From JACKCP01 sp051744925 (GTDB lineage Bacteria > Desulfobacterota > Desulfobacteria > Desulfobacterales > JACKCP01): a DNA stretch of 44,401 nucleotides. The stretch is from the NCBI GenBank assembly GCA_051744925.1, contig JBNJDM010000004.1:1-44401 (forward strand). The letters run 5' to 3'. The notes under the pieces were generated by a model. That model saw nothing but the letters and a program-made list of their open reading frames with translations, was not told the origin of the DNA and did not search any database. Both the position numbers and the translations under genes were made by a program. Shown here one piece after another: positions 16,669 through 24,965 of the stretch; within the stretch, counting starts at the first letter, position 1; every line of letters starts with the position of its first letter.

Positions 16669-17237
16669 TGAAGTTTAAAAAGGTTATTTTTTATCTTCTC
16701 CCTTTGCTGATGGTCTCTGCAGCAGTTTTTGCAGCAGGATCCGAAGGCGGTTCCCACGGAGGTGGATGGGGCACCATCGACAATTACAAACTTCTTAACT
16801 TTGTAGTACTTGTAGCTGTTTTGTTTGTTCTTTTGAGAAAGCCGGCAGGTAATTTTTTCAGTGGAAGAGTTGAGAATCTTAAAACAGAGATTTCTGAACT
16901 TGAAGAGAAAAAAGCTGAAGCTGAAAAAGAGCTGAAAGAGTATCAAAGCAAAATGGAATCACTGGATAAAGAAGTAAAAACCATTGTCGATACTTACGTG
17001 GAACAGGGAGAAAACGCCAGAGAGCAGATTATAGCTGAAGCAAAAAAATCAGCTGAAAAGATGCGGGCTCAGGCAGAGAAAAAGATTGAACAGGAGTTTT
17101 TGCAGGCTAGAGAAACGCTTTCAAAAGAGGTTATTGATAAAGCTGTAATTGAAGCAGAAAAGCTTATAAAACAAAATATCAATGATCAGGATCAGGAACA
17201 ACTTATTAAGGAATACATCGGAAAGGTGGTGGCATAA
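16668..17237 (+). CDS. atpF: F-type ATP synthase subunit b with signal-peptide-like N-terminus
   Basis: 189 residues. The membrane helix typical of b lies at about 43-60 (LLNFVVLVAVLFVLLRKPAG), then the long dimerising helix. Unlike usual b subunits of about 155-165 residues, it has an additional N-terminal hydrophobic stretch at about 5-23 ending VSAAVFAAGS, which looks like a cleavable signal peptide with an AxA-type site, then a Gly/Ser/His-rich linker. Cleavage would leave the mature N-terminus in the periplasm, as expected for b. One-base overlaps with the genes on either side show tight coupling. Confidence 0.93.
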   Translation: MKFKKVIFYLLPLLMVSAAVFAAGSEGGSHGGGWGTIDNYKLLNFVVLVAVLFVLLRKPAGNFFSGRVENLKTEISELEEKKAEAEKELKEYQSKMESLDKEVKTIVDTYVEQGENAREQIIAEAKKSAEKMRAQAEKKIEQEFLQARETLSKEVIDKAVIEAEKLIKQNINDQDQEQLIKEYIGKVVA

Positions 17238-17788
17238 TGAGAGATATTGCTGTTGCACGCCGTTATGCCAAAGCGCTTATGCTTATTGGTCAGACAGGAA
17301 AAGATGCTGACGAATATGCACAGGAGCTTTCAGCTGTTGCCGGTGTGTTTGAAAATCACAAAGAACTGATGGAAGTTCTTTTAAACCCGCTTTACGGCCG
17401 TTCAGAAAGAAGAAAACTCCTTACTACCGTAGTTGACGGGATGTCTGTTTCTGAAAACATGAAAGCCTATATTATGCTTCTTTTTGACAAGAGAAGGATA
17501 GACCTTATTTCCGAAATCAATAATAATTACCAGAAGCTGGTGGATGAAGTAAAAAATATCGGAAGAGCTGTTATTACATCTGCCTCGCCTCTTTCTGAAG
17601 ACACAATTGAAAAACTGCAAAGTGCTCTTTCCGAAAAAACAGGAAAGCAAATCGAGGTTGAGCTTAAAAACGATCCGGAAATTATTGGCGGGATTATCAC
17701 TGTAATAGGTGACCTTGTCTATGACGGAAGCATTAAAACACAATTGGAAAATATGAAAGAATCTTTTAAAAGGGGTGAAGTAAGCTGA
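17237..17788 (+). CDS. atpH: F-type ATP synthase subunit delta
   Basis: 183 residues, normal length. Connects the top of the alpha3beta3 head to the b stalk. The N-terminus VARRYAKALM is the family signature; the middle has LLNPLYGRSERRKLL and the C-terminal part carries the conserved PEIIGGIITVIGDLVYDGSI motif (the OSCP/delta signature). The start overlaps the atpF stop by one base and the stop overlaps the atpA start by one base (TGATG). Confidence 0.96.
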   Translation: MRDIAVARRYAKALMLIGQTGKDADEYAQELSAVAGVFENHKELMEVLLNPLYGRSERRKLLTTVVDGMSVSENMKAYIMLLFDKRRIDLISEINNNYQKLVDEVKNIGRAVITSASPLSEDTIEKLQSALSEKTGKQIEVELKNDPEIIGGIITVIGDLVYDGSIKTQLENMKESFKRGEVS

Positions 17789-19305
17789 TGGAAATCAAAG
17801 CAGAAGAAATAAGCCAAATAATTAAAGACCAGATCCAGGGTTTTGATAAATCAGTCGACCTTGCGGAAACTGGCGTAGTATTGTCGGTCGGGGACGGAAT
17901 TGCGCGGGTATACGGCCTTGAAAATGTAATGGCTCTCGAACTTGTAGAGTTCCCCGGAAACCTTATCGGACTTGTTCTTAACCTTGAAGAAGATCATGTC
18001 GGCATTGCTCTTATGGGTGAAGATACCGAGATTAAAGAGGGAGATATAGTCAAAAGAACAGGCAGAATTGCCCAGGTTCCTGTAGGTGAAGGTCTTCTCG
18101 GTCGTGTTGTAGATACTCTTGGCCAGCCTATTGACGGTAAGGGCCCAATTGAGTCTGATCAGTTCAACAACATGGAAAAAATTGCTCCCGGCGTTATTGA
18201 CAGAAAAAGTGTTCATGAACCAATGTACACAGGTATAAAAGCTGTAGATGCAATGATTCCTGTTGGTAGAGGTCAGAGAGAGCTTGTTATAGGAGACCGT
18301 CAGATCGGTAAAACAGCTCTTTGCATAGATGCTATCATAAATCAGAAAAACAGTAATGTTAAATGTATTTACGTTGCCTGCGGTCAGAAAAAATCTACAG
18401 TTGCTCAGGTTATGACTGTGCTTGAAGAGCATGGTGCAATGGAATACACAACAGTTGTTGCTGCATGTGCAAGTGATCCTGCTCCTCTTCAGTATCTTGC
18501 TCCTTATGCAGGATGTGCCATGGCTGAACATTTTATGGATAACGGAGAGCATGCCCTTATAGTTTATGACGACCTTTCAAAGCAGGCAGCAGCATACAGG
18601 CAGGTTTCTCTTCTTCTCAGAAGACCTCCGGGACGTGAAGCTTTTCCAGGTGATGTTTTCTACAACCACTCAAGACTTTTAGAGCGTTCAGCAAAATTAA
18701 ATGATGAACTCGGAGCAGGCTCAATGACTGCTCTTCCCATAGTTGAAACTCTTGAAGGCGATGTTTCAGCATTTATTCCTACAAACGTTATTTCTATTAC
18801 AGACGGTCAGATTTATCTTGAGCCGGGACTTTTCTTTTCAGGGGTAAGGCCTGCTGTTAACGTTGGTATTTCAGTTTCACGTGTTGGTGGTTCTGCCCAG
18901 GAAAAGGCAATGAAAAAGGTTGCAGGAACTCTTCGTCTTGACCTTGCACAGTACAGAGAGCTTGAGTCTTTTGCAGCATTTGGAAGTGATCTTGATGCAG
19001 CAACACAAAAGCAGCTGAAAAGAGGTGAAAGACTTGTAGAAATTCTTAAGCAGCCGCAGTATCAGCCGCTTAATCTTGAAAAACAGGTTTCTGTTATATA
19101 TGCAGGAACAAAAGGATTTCTTGATAAATACGATACAGATGTAGTTGCAAAATATGAAGCAGGTCTTTATCAGTTTATCGAAGACAGATTTCCTAAGATT
19201 TTCGAAAATATTGCTGCTGACAGAACTCTTTCAGACGAAACAGAAAAGCTTCTTAAAGAAGCTCTTACAGCTTATTCAGAAGAGTTTGAGGATACAATAA
19301 AATAA
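17788..19305 (+). CDS. atpA: F-type ATP synthase subunit alpha
   Basis: 505 residues, full length. Non-catalytic nucleotide-binding subunit of F1. Walker A GDRQIGKT at 169-176 (Ile where most have Thr, outside the invariant positions), a Walker B region LIVYDDLSKQA, the LLRRPPGREAFPGDVF segment, and the arginine-finger region ISVSRVGGSAQ at about 371-381. The end EEFEDTIK fits the family. The large open frame on the opposite strand (17851-18552) is a shadow. Confidence 0.98.
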   Translation: MEIKAEEISQIIKDQIQGFDKSVDLAETGVVLSVGDGIARVYGLENVMALELVEFPGNLIGLVLNLEEDHVGIALMGEDTEIKEGDIVKRTGRIAQVPVGEGLLGRVVDTLGQPIDGKGPIESDQFNNMEKIAPGVIDRKSVHEPMYTGIKAVDAMIPVGRGQRELVIGDRQIGKTALCIDAIINQKNSNVKCIYVACGQKKSTVAQVMTVLEEHGAMEYTTVVAACASDPAPLQYLAPYAGCAMAEHFMDNGEHALIVYDDLSKQAAAYRQVSLLLRRPPGREAFPGDVFYNHSRLLERSAKLNDELGAGSMTALPIVETLEGDVSAFIPTNVISITDGQIYLEPGLFFSGVRPAVNVGISVSRVGGSAQEKAMKKVAGTLRLDLAQYRELESFAAFGSDLDAATQKQLKRGERLVEILKQPQYQPLNLEKQVSVIYAGTKGFLDKYDTDVVAKYEAGLYQFIEDRFPKIFENIAADRTLSDETEKLLKEALTAYSEEFEDTIK

Positions 19306-19329
19306 TTTAATTCTATAAGGTTGATTTAA

Positions 19330-20217
19330 ATGGCTACACTAAAAGAGCTCAAACTTAAAATCACCGGGGTTAAAAAGACAAAGCAGATTACAAAAGCCAT
19401 GAATATGGTTGCTGCTTCAAGACTCAGGGGAAGCCAGAGAAAAATAGATGCTTTCAGGCCTTATGCAGAAAAATATGCTGAGGTTTTGCTAAGTCTTGCA
19501 CAAAAAGCTACAGATATATCATCAAAGCTTTTGGAACCCCGTGAAGAAATAGAATCTGTGCATATAATAATTTGCACTTCAGACAGGGGGCTTTGCGGTG
19601 CTTTTAACGAGTCATTGCTTGATAAGGCAGAAGAACTTATTGATCAGAATCAGGATAAGAATGTAATTATAACTGCTTTTGGTAAAAAAGGGCGTGACTG
19701 GGCAAGGAAGAAAAAAATTAATATTCATTCAGAGCATCTGAATGTTGTGGGTACTAATTTCGGTTTTGAAGTAGCCGAAAGAGCTGGGAATGATCTTATA
19801 TGGCAGTTTTTAACAGGCGAGGCTGATGAAGTTTATATGGTCTCTTCTGAGTTTGCAAGTATGAGCAAGCAGATTCCTGTTATAAATAAAATACTTCCTG
19901 TAGCAGTACCTGAGATGTCTGAAGAAGATGTAAGTTCAGGCTCTGAGGAATATCAGGCTGAACATATATGTGAACCATCTGCTGAAGCAGTTCTTCAGGA
20001 GATGCTTCCAAGAAGTGTTCAGATACAGATCTTCAGAGGACTGCTGGAAACATCAGCAAGCGAACATGCTGCAAGAATGGTTGCTATGGATAATGCAACA
20101 AAAGCATGTAATGATATGATCACTGATCTTAATAAAGTATATAATAAAACAAGACAGGCTGCCGTTACTGCAGACTTAATGGACATTGTCGGCGGCGCAG
20201 AAGCATTAAAAGGCTAA
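19330..20217 (+). CDS. atpG: F-type ATP synthase subunit gamma
   Basis: 295 residues. Central rotor shaft of F1. N-terminal helix with ITGVKKTKQITKAMNMVAASRL, the conserved TSDRGLCGAFN stretch at about 82-92, and a C-terminal helix with ARMVAMDNATKACNDMI, all gamma signatures. Usual length about 285-295. It starts 24 bp behind atpA with a modest ribosome site (AAGG). Confidence 0.97.
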   Translation: MATLKELKLKITGVKKTKQITKAMNMVAASRLRGSQRKIDAFRPYAEKYAEVLLSLAQKATDISSKLLEPREEIESVHIIICTSDRGLCGAFNESLLDKAEELIDQNQDKNVIITAFGKKGRDWARKKKINIHSEHLNVVGTNFGFEVAERAGNDLIWQFLTGEADEVYMVSSEFASMSKQIPVINKILPVAVPEMSEEDVSSGSEEYQAEHICEPSAEAVLQEMLPRSVQIQIFRGLLETSASEHAARMVAMDNATKACNDMITDLNKVYNKTRQAAVTADLMDIVGGAEALKG

Positions 20218-20241
20218 TTCTTTTTAATTTGGAGGAATATA

Positions 20242-21669
20242 ATGGCAGAAAATACAGGTAAAGTAAGAAGGGTTTCAGGACCCGTAGTTGATGTGGAGTT
20301 TGAGCCGGGTAAGCTTCCACCAATTCTTACTGCTTTGAAAATTACTAACCCTGCTATCAATGATAAAGCAGATAATCTTGTCTGTGAGGTAGCTCAGCAC
20401 CTGGGTGATAATCTTGTAAGAACAATCTCAATGGGTATTACAGACGGTCTTGTCCGCGGAATGGAAGTAAAAAATACAGGCGCACCTATTAAAATGCCGG
20501 TGGGTGAAGCAGTGCTCGGCCGTATTCTTAATGTAACCGGTGATTCTGTTGACGGAAAGGGTGAAGTTTCAAGAGAAAAGGAACTTCCTATACACAGGCC
20601 TGCTCCTGATCTTGCTGACCAGGATACTTCTGTTAAGGTACTTGAAACAGGTATTAAGGTTATCGACCTTCTTGTACCTTTCCCAAGAGGCGGTAAAATG
20701 GGTCTCTTCGGCGGTGCCGGTGTTGGTAAAACAGTTATCATGATGGAGATGGTTAACAACATAGCAATGCATCATGGTGGTGTTTCAGTTTTTGGCGGTG
20801 TTGGCGAAAGAACAAGGGAAGGTAACGACCTTTACGATGAAATGAAGGAGTCAGGAGTTCTTCCAAAAGCATCACTTGTTTACGGACAGATGACAGAACC
20901 TCCGGGAGCACGTATGAGAGTTGCTCTTTCAGCTCTTACATCTGCTGAATATTTCAGAGATGAAGAAGGCCAGGACGTTCTCCTTTTTATTGATAATATT
21001 TTCCGTTTTTCACAGGCAGGTTCTGAAGTTTCAGCGCTTCTTGGACGTATGCCTTCTGCAGTTGGTTATCAGCCGACTCTTGCAGAAGATATGGGTGATC
21101 TTCAGGAAAGGATCACTTCTACAAACAAAGGTTCAATTACTTCTGTTCAGTGTGTTTATGTACCTGCTGACGACCTTACTGACCCTGCACCTGCAACAAC
21201 TTTTGCCCATCTTGACGGTACAGTTGTTCTTTCACGTGCAATTTCAGAACTTGGTATTTATCCTGCGGTTGACCCGCTTGATTCTACATCACGTATTCTT
21301 GATGCAAACTTCCTTGGGGAGGATCACTATAATACAGCAAGAACAGCACAGGTTATTCTTCAGAAATACAAAGATCTTCAGGATATTATTGCAATCCTTG
21401 GTGTTGATGAACTTTCTGACGAAGACAAAGTTACTGTTTCAAGAGCAAGAAAAATTCAAAGATTTCTTTCTCAGCCTTTCCATGTTGCAGAGCAGTTCAC
21501 AGGCATGAAAGGTACTTATGTTAAGATTGAAGATACAATAAAAGGCTTTAAGGAAATTGCCGAAGGTAAGCATGACAATCTTCCTGAACAGGCTTTTTAC
21601 ATGGTTGGAACTATAGAAGAAGCAATTGCCAAATCTGAAAAAATGTCTGCAGAAGCAGCAGAGAGTTAA
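20242..21669 (+). CDS. atpD: F-type ATP synthase subunit beta
   Basis: 475 residues. Catalytic subunit. P-loop GGAGVGKT at 157-164, catalytic Glu189 in GGVGERTREG, Walker B VLLFIDNIFRFSQAG, and the DELSEEDK-like DELSDEDK stretch of the C-terminal domain. GGAGG lies 7 bases before the ATG. Complete and intact. Confidence 0.98.
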   Translation: MAENTGKVRRVSGPVVDVEFEPGKLPPILTALKITNPAINDKADNLVCEVAQHLGDNLVRTISMGITDGLVRGMEVKNTGAPIKMPVGEAVLGRILNVTGDSVDGKGEVSREKELPIHRPAPDLADQDTSVKVLETGIKVIDLLVPFPRGGKMGLFGGAGVGKTVIMMEMVNNIAMHHGGVSVFGGVGERTREGNDLYDEMKESGVLPKASLVYGQMTEPPGARMRVALSALTSAEYFRDEEGQDVLLFIDNIFRFSQAGSEVSALLGRMPSAVGYQPTLAEDMGDLQERITSTNKGSITSVQCVYVPADDLTDPAPATTFAHLDGTVVLSRAISELGIYPAVDPLDSTSRILDANFLGEDHYNTARTAQVILQKYKDLQDIIAILGVDELSDEDKVTVSRARKIQRFLSQPFHVAEQFTGMKGTYVKIEDTIKGFKEIAEGKHDNLPEQAFYMVGTIEEAIAKSEKMSAEAAES

Positions 21670-21680
21670 AGGGGGGCATT

Positions 21681-22094
21681 ATGGCTGAAAAACTCAGTCT
21701 TGAAGTAGTAACCCCTGAAAAGATAGTTCTCTCCGAGGAGGATGCGGAAATGGTTGTATCTCCCGGCGAGCTTGGGGATTTCGGTGTTCTAAAGGGGCAT
21801 ACGCCTTTTTTGACATCACTTAGATTAGGTGCTTTAAGGTTTGTAGATAAAAAAGGCAGGGAGGAAACTGTTTTTATTAAAGGCGGTTTTGCCGAAGCTC
21901 TTCCAGGTAAAGTAACTATTCTTGCTGATGCTGCTGAGCTCAAGGAAAATATTGATGAAGCAAGGGCCAGAGAAGCCAAAGAAAGAGCTGAATTAAGGCT
22001 GAACGGAGATATGCCTGATGAAAAGACAGATTATGAAAGAGCCAGGCAAGCTCATATAAGAGCTGAGACCCGATTAAAGATTTCGCTTTTATAA
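21681..22094 (+). CDS. atpC: F-type ATP synthase subunit epsilon
   Basis: 137 residues. Beta-sandwich domain with LSLEVVTPEKIV, SPGELGDFGVLKGHTPFLTSL and FIKGGFAEALPGKVTILAD, followed by a two-helix C-terminal domain that in the family regulates hydrolysis. It starts 11 bp behind atpD with AAAGGGGGG as ribosome site. Last gene of the operon: the a and c subunit genes (atpB, atpE) and atpI are not in this window. Confidence 0.96.
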   Translation: MAEKLSLEVVTPEKIVLSEEDAEMVVSPGELGDFGVLKGHTPFLTSLRLGALRFVDKKGREETVFIKGGFAEALPGKVTILADAAELKENIDEARAREAKERAELRLNGDMPDEKTDYERARQAHIRAETRLKISLL

Positions 22095-22110
22095 ATATTA
22101 TATAGACTTA

Positions 22111-22141
22111 AAAAAGCCGCCTTTAAAAAGGCGGCTTTTTT
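22111..22141 (+). terminator. Intrinsic terminator of the atp operon, probably bidirectional
   Basis: GC-rich stem GCCGCCTT/AAGGCGGC (22116-22123 with 22128-22135), four-base loop, six Ts behind it and five As before it, so it can also stop minus-strand transcription coming from the PAS/GAF gene. Confidence 0.93.
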
Positions 22142-22226
22142 AGTTTTTGAATACATTTTTTGGTTAAAGTATAACCGTCCGCAAGGAAAAATTTTTTTAT
22201 ACATTGAAGTATATAATGAATTTTAC

Positions 22227-22253
22227 CTGAACGTAAAACTGTTAATTTTTTCC
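22227..22253 (+). repeat. Solitary arm of the dispersed repeat
   Basis: CTGAACGTAAAACTGTTAAT and then TTTTTCC match the arm core of copies A and B (CTGAACG[A/T]AAACTG...CTTTTT). It ends 5 bp before the 3' end of the PAS/GAF gene and has no partner arm nearby. Confidence 0.35.
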
Positions 22254-22257
22254 AAAG

Positions 22258-24831
22258 TCAGGTGTGTTGATCAGTGCATGGCAGAGCAATCAATATAATG
22301 CCCGGAAGTGAATTTTTACTGTTTTCATCTGTCAGTGACATAAAAAAAATTGCTTCAAAAGCAGATTTATCCGCCTGGATTACCCCTTTAAAACTTCCTG
22401 ATTTTTCAATTTTTGCTAAAAGATTTCTCCAAAGACTGTAAAGCCTTTTTCTGGTCTCAAGATCAAGAAGACTATCAATATTTTTTCCTTTAAAATCTGC
22501 AAGTCTTAAGCTTGTGAGATCTTTTCCTTTTTTATTTGTTTTAATAATTTTCCCGGACAGAGAGCACATGAAAAACAGAAGAGGGGCATTGTGAAAAAAA
22601 TTTAAATGCTGACCAAGAAGTGTTCTTGATTTATGAAGTGTTTTTAAAGTAACGCCAAGTCTGGCTTTATTTTTTCTTAAATCTTGTTCATATTTTTCTC
22701 TGTATTGAATTTTGTCTTCTTCAAACTTGTCTTCTGCTTGTCTCAATTTTTCTTCTGCTTTTTTTTCGCCTGTTATATCTACAGCAATTCCGCCTATAAG
22801 AGATTCTCCATATTGTGAATATACGGGGAATTTTATTTTTTTGAAAATATTTGAACTTCCACAGATTTCAGGAAAAGATTCTATTGTTTCAATTTTATTC
22901 TCACGAAGTACCTTTAGATCTTCCATGGTAAATTTTGAAATAAGATAATCGGGAAAAGGTTTATTATTACTGCTCTTTTTAGATGAAATGTTAATAAAAT
23001 CTTTCATATAATTATTTTTATAGATGTATTCACCTTTGGAGTTTTTAAGAAATACGGCCCCAGGGAAATTTTCGAAAATTGATGAATACATTTTTTCAGT
23101 ATTTTTTAATTTGTTTTTAAGGTCTGTAAGCTCAGTTTGATTTGTTGCAGACCATAGACAGCCGGTAAGTTTACTTTCTTTGTTTGATAAGTTTGTTTTT
23201 TGAATTTTGTATATCTTTTTTTTGCTGTTATTTTGTTTTTCTATAATAGCTTCATCATTATTCTTAAGGTCTGAGGCTATAAGTTTTACAAGAAAATTCA
23301 GTTTATCAGGAAGTTCTTCAGCAGTTTTTCCAATCAAGTTTACATCGGGGTATCCGCTAAAAATATTTGTGTAGAATGATTTGTTTGCATATACAAATCT
23401 GTTGTTTTTATCAGTCACCCAAACTGGGTCAATAAAATTATCAAGTATATCAGTGTCTGTATTAAAATTATGGTTATCTTTCAATATTTCATTTTTAGAA
23501 TCCATTTTAATTGATTCTTTAATATTTATCTGAATAAGGCCTGCCTCGGTTTCGGAGGTGTCTATAAAAAACATATCAGCAAAAACTGGAATCCAGGTAT
23601 CTTTAGAGGTTCTGATCTTTATTTTGGTATCGCTAACAGATTTTTTTGTAAAAAAAATATTTTTAAGTGTTTTTCGAAAGCTGTTTTTTTCAGAGTACAC
23701 AAAAGCTGTTACCGGAATGTTGTTGGTTTCGGCTGAAGAATAACCGATAAGGTTTTCAAAACCTGTTGATGTAAAAATCATTTTACTGGTGTTATCAATG
23801 ATACATGTAGGTTCTGCATTGCTTTGGTTAAGTATAGATTTATCAAAAGCAGGTATTTTTGTGGTTGAAATAATTTTGTTTATGATTTGTCCAATAAGTC
23901 TTGCTGAAACTTTTAAACCGTCTTTTTCATCCTGTGACCAGATTCTTGGTTTCTCACAGTCTGCAACCGCGAGTGTTCCGTAAAATCTGTCCCTGGAAAA
24001 AACAGGTATAAGTATAAAAGATTTTATAAGATGATCCTTTAGTAAAAGCTCGTCAGGTTCACTAAGATCGTTTACTTTTTTTTGGTAAGCATCTCCGTTG
24101 GATAAAATTTTAAAAACCTTGTCAGTATATCTGTATTTTTTAAGGGCAGAATCGGGTTTGATAGGGAACAGGTTTGGTGAAAACCATTCATATTTAAGAT
24201 TCATAAGATTTGAGCCGTAATCATTAATTGTATTTTCAAATATCAGGATGCGGTTTGATCTTGTTGAAATACCGAGGTGGCGTAGTATTTCATAAAGCAT
24301 TGTTTCACTGATATTACCGGCAGACTGAATAATATTTTCTGATGCAAATATTATGGACTGTAAAATAGCATCTTTATGGATATTTTGGGTTGTTTGATCG
24401 TTTTTGTTAGGACTAATGTTAATAGATGAAAAAATAAACAAAAAACCTGTATTTATAGAATTTGTATAAGTTTTGTTGATATTTAACTTTGAATTGATAA
24501 ATTTATTTTGTGATTTTATGCAAATTTGATGATCTGCAGATGAAAGATTTGGATCCTCTGTTATATCTTTAAAATTTATTAAAGTACCAGATGGTTTATC
24601 TTTTGTAAGAAAGTTTGCAAGAGGCTTACCAATAGCCTGATCCCTTTCGGTTTCTACTACAGTTAAAAATTCAGGAGAAATATCTGTTATTGTGCCTTTT
24701 AAATCAGTAGAACAAGTACAGGCCATTGGCATTGCTGAAACAGAATCTGCTGCAGCAAAATTTTTAAGCAGATTTTTAATATATTTATCTTTTAAAAAAG
24801 GGTTTTTGTTCGGGCTTATTTTTGAATTCAT
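22258..24831 (-). CDS. Multi-PAS/GAF sensor protein without recognisable output domain
   Basis: 857 residues, cytoplasmic by sequence (no signal or membrane segment). Rough order: PAS-like at 30-130, GAF-like at about 150-315 (with FILIPVFSRDRFYGTLAVADCE, as in GAF domains), PAS at 325-450, PAS at 460-575 (YANKSFYTNIFSGYPDVNLIG), PAS at 585-695 (GAVFLKNSKGEYIYKNNY), a coiled coil at about 695-745, and a last PAS-like domain at 755-857. I find no H-box or GHKL motifs, GGDEF, EAL, HD-GYP, receiver, sigma54-activator or DNA-binding motif. It probably signals by protein contact; ligands are unknown. Monocistronic between two terminators. Assignment of the weakest repeats is tentative. Confidence 0.75.
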   Translation of the reverse strand: MNSKISPNKNPFLKDKYIKNLLKNFAAADSVSAMPMACTCSTDLKGTITDISPEFLTVVETERDQAIGKPLANFLTKDKPSGTLINFKDITEDPNLSSADHQICIKSQNKFINSKLNINKTYTNSINTGFLFIFSSINISPNKNDQTTQNIHKDAILQSIIFASENIIQSAGNISETMLYEILRHLGISTRSNRILIFENTINDYGSNLMNLKYEWFSPNLFPIKPDSALKKYRYTDKVFKILSNGDAYQKKVNDLSEPDELLLKDHLIKSFILIPVFSRDRFYGTLAVADCEKPRIWSQDEKDGLKVSARLIGQIINKIISTTKIPAFDKSILNQSNAEPTCIIDNTSKMIFTSTGFENLIGYSSAETNNIPVTAFVYSEKNSFRKTLKNIFFTKKSVSDTKIKIRTSKDTWIPVFADMFFIDTSETEAGLIQINIKESIKMDSKNEILKDNHNFNTDTDILDNFIDPVWVTDKNNRFVYANKSFYTNIFSGYPDVNLIGKTAEELPDKLNFLVKLIASDLKNNDEAIIEKQNNSKKKIYKIQKTNLSNKESKLTGCLWSATNQTELTDLKNKLKNTEKMYSSIFENFPGAVFLKNSKGEYIYKNNYMKDFINISSKKSSNNKPFPDYLISKFTMEDLKVLRENKIETIESFPEICGSSNIFKKIKFPVYSQYGESLIGGIAVDITGEKKAEEKLRQAEDKFEEDKIQYREKYEQDLRKNKARLGVTLKTLHKSRTLLGQHLNFFHNAPLLFFMCSLSGKIIKTNKKGKDLTSLRLADFKGKNIDSLLDLETRKRLYSLWRNLLAKIEKSGSFKGVIQADKSAFEAIFFMSLTDENSKNSLPGIILIALPCTDQHT

Positions 24832-24848
24832 TTTAGGTTTCTTTTGTA

Positions 24849-24897
24849 TGATTGAATTTTGAATTAATTAAAGAGATTATAATAAATCATTCAATCA
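24849..24897 (-). promoter_or_regulatory. Candidate promoter of the PAS/GAF gene, framed by an inverted repeat
   Basis: On minus, a perfect TATAAT (24876-24881) with TTGTTT 18 bp upstream. A perfect 9-bp inverted repeat, TGATTGAAT (24849-24857) and ATTCAATCA (24889-24897), brackets the -10 with centres 40 bp apart. This is a possible operator; chance is not excluded. Confidence 0.4.
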
Positions 24898-24909
24898 GTA
24901 AACAAAAGT

Positions 24910-24952
24910 AAAAATATAAATGCCCTGAAAAGAAATTACAGAGCATTTATAT
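24910..24952 (-). terminator. Intrinsic terminator of the dcw operon (behind ftsZ)
   Basis: A 14-bp stem, ATATAAATGCTCTG and CAGGGCATTTATAT on the minus strand, loop of 11 nt, then TTTTT. One position pairs as U-G only in the minus-strand RNA (it would be a C-A mismatch on plus), which fits its use by ftsZ. It starts 14 bp behind the ftsZ stop. Confidence 0.8.
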
Positions 24953-24965
24953 TTCAAAAGGAAAT

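Noticed and set aside
17851..18552. 233-residue open frame on the minus strand inside atpA
   Set aside because: It lies wholly opposite a secure atpA frame, its product has low-complexity Asn/Phe/Ser/Cys composition without recognisable motifs, and no ribosome site is evident; it is a codon-bias shadow.
20921..21508. 195-residue plus-strand open frame inside atpD
   Set aside because: Leu/Phe/Gln-rich out-of-frame translation of atpD with no family motif.
22258..24831. PAS/GAF protein as a frameshifted histidine kinase
   Set aside because: The stop is followed directly by intergenic DNA and the atp terminator; none of the frames downstream shows H-box or GHKL motifs, so there is no remnant of a kinase here.
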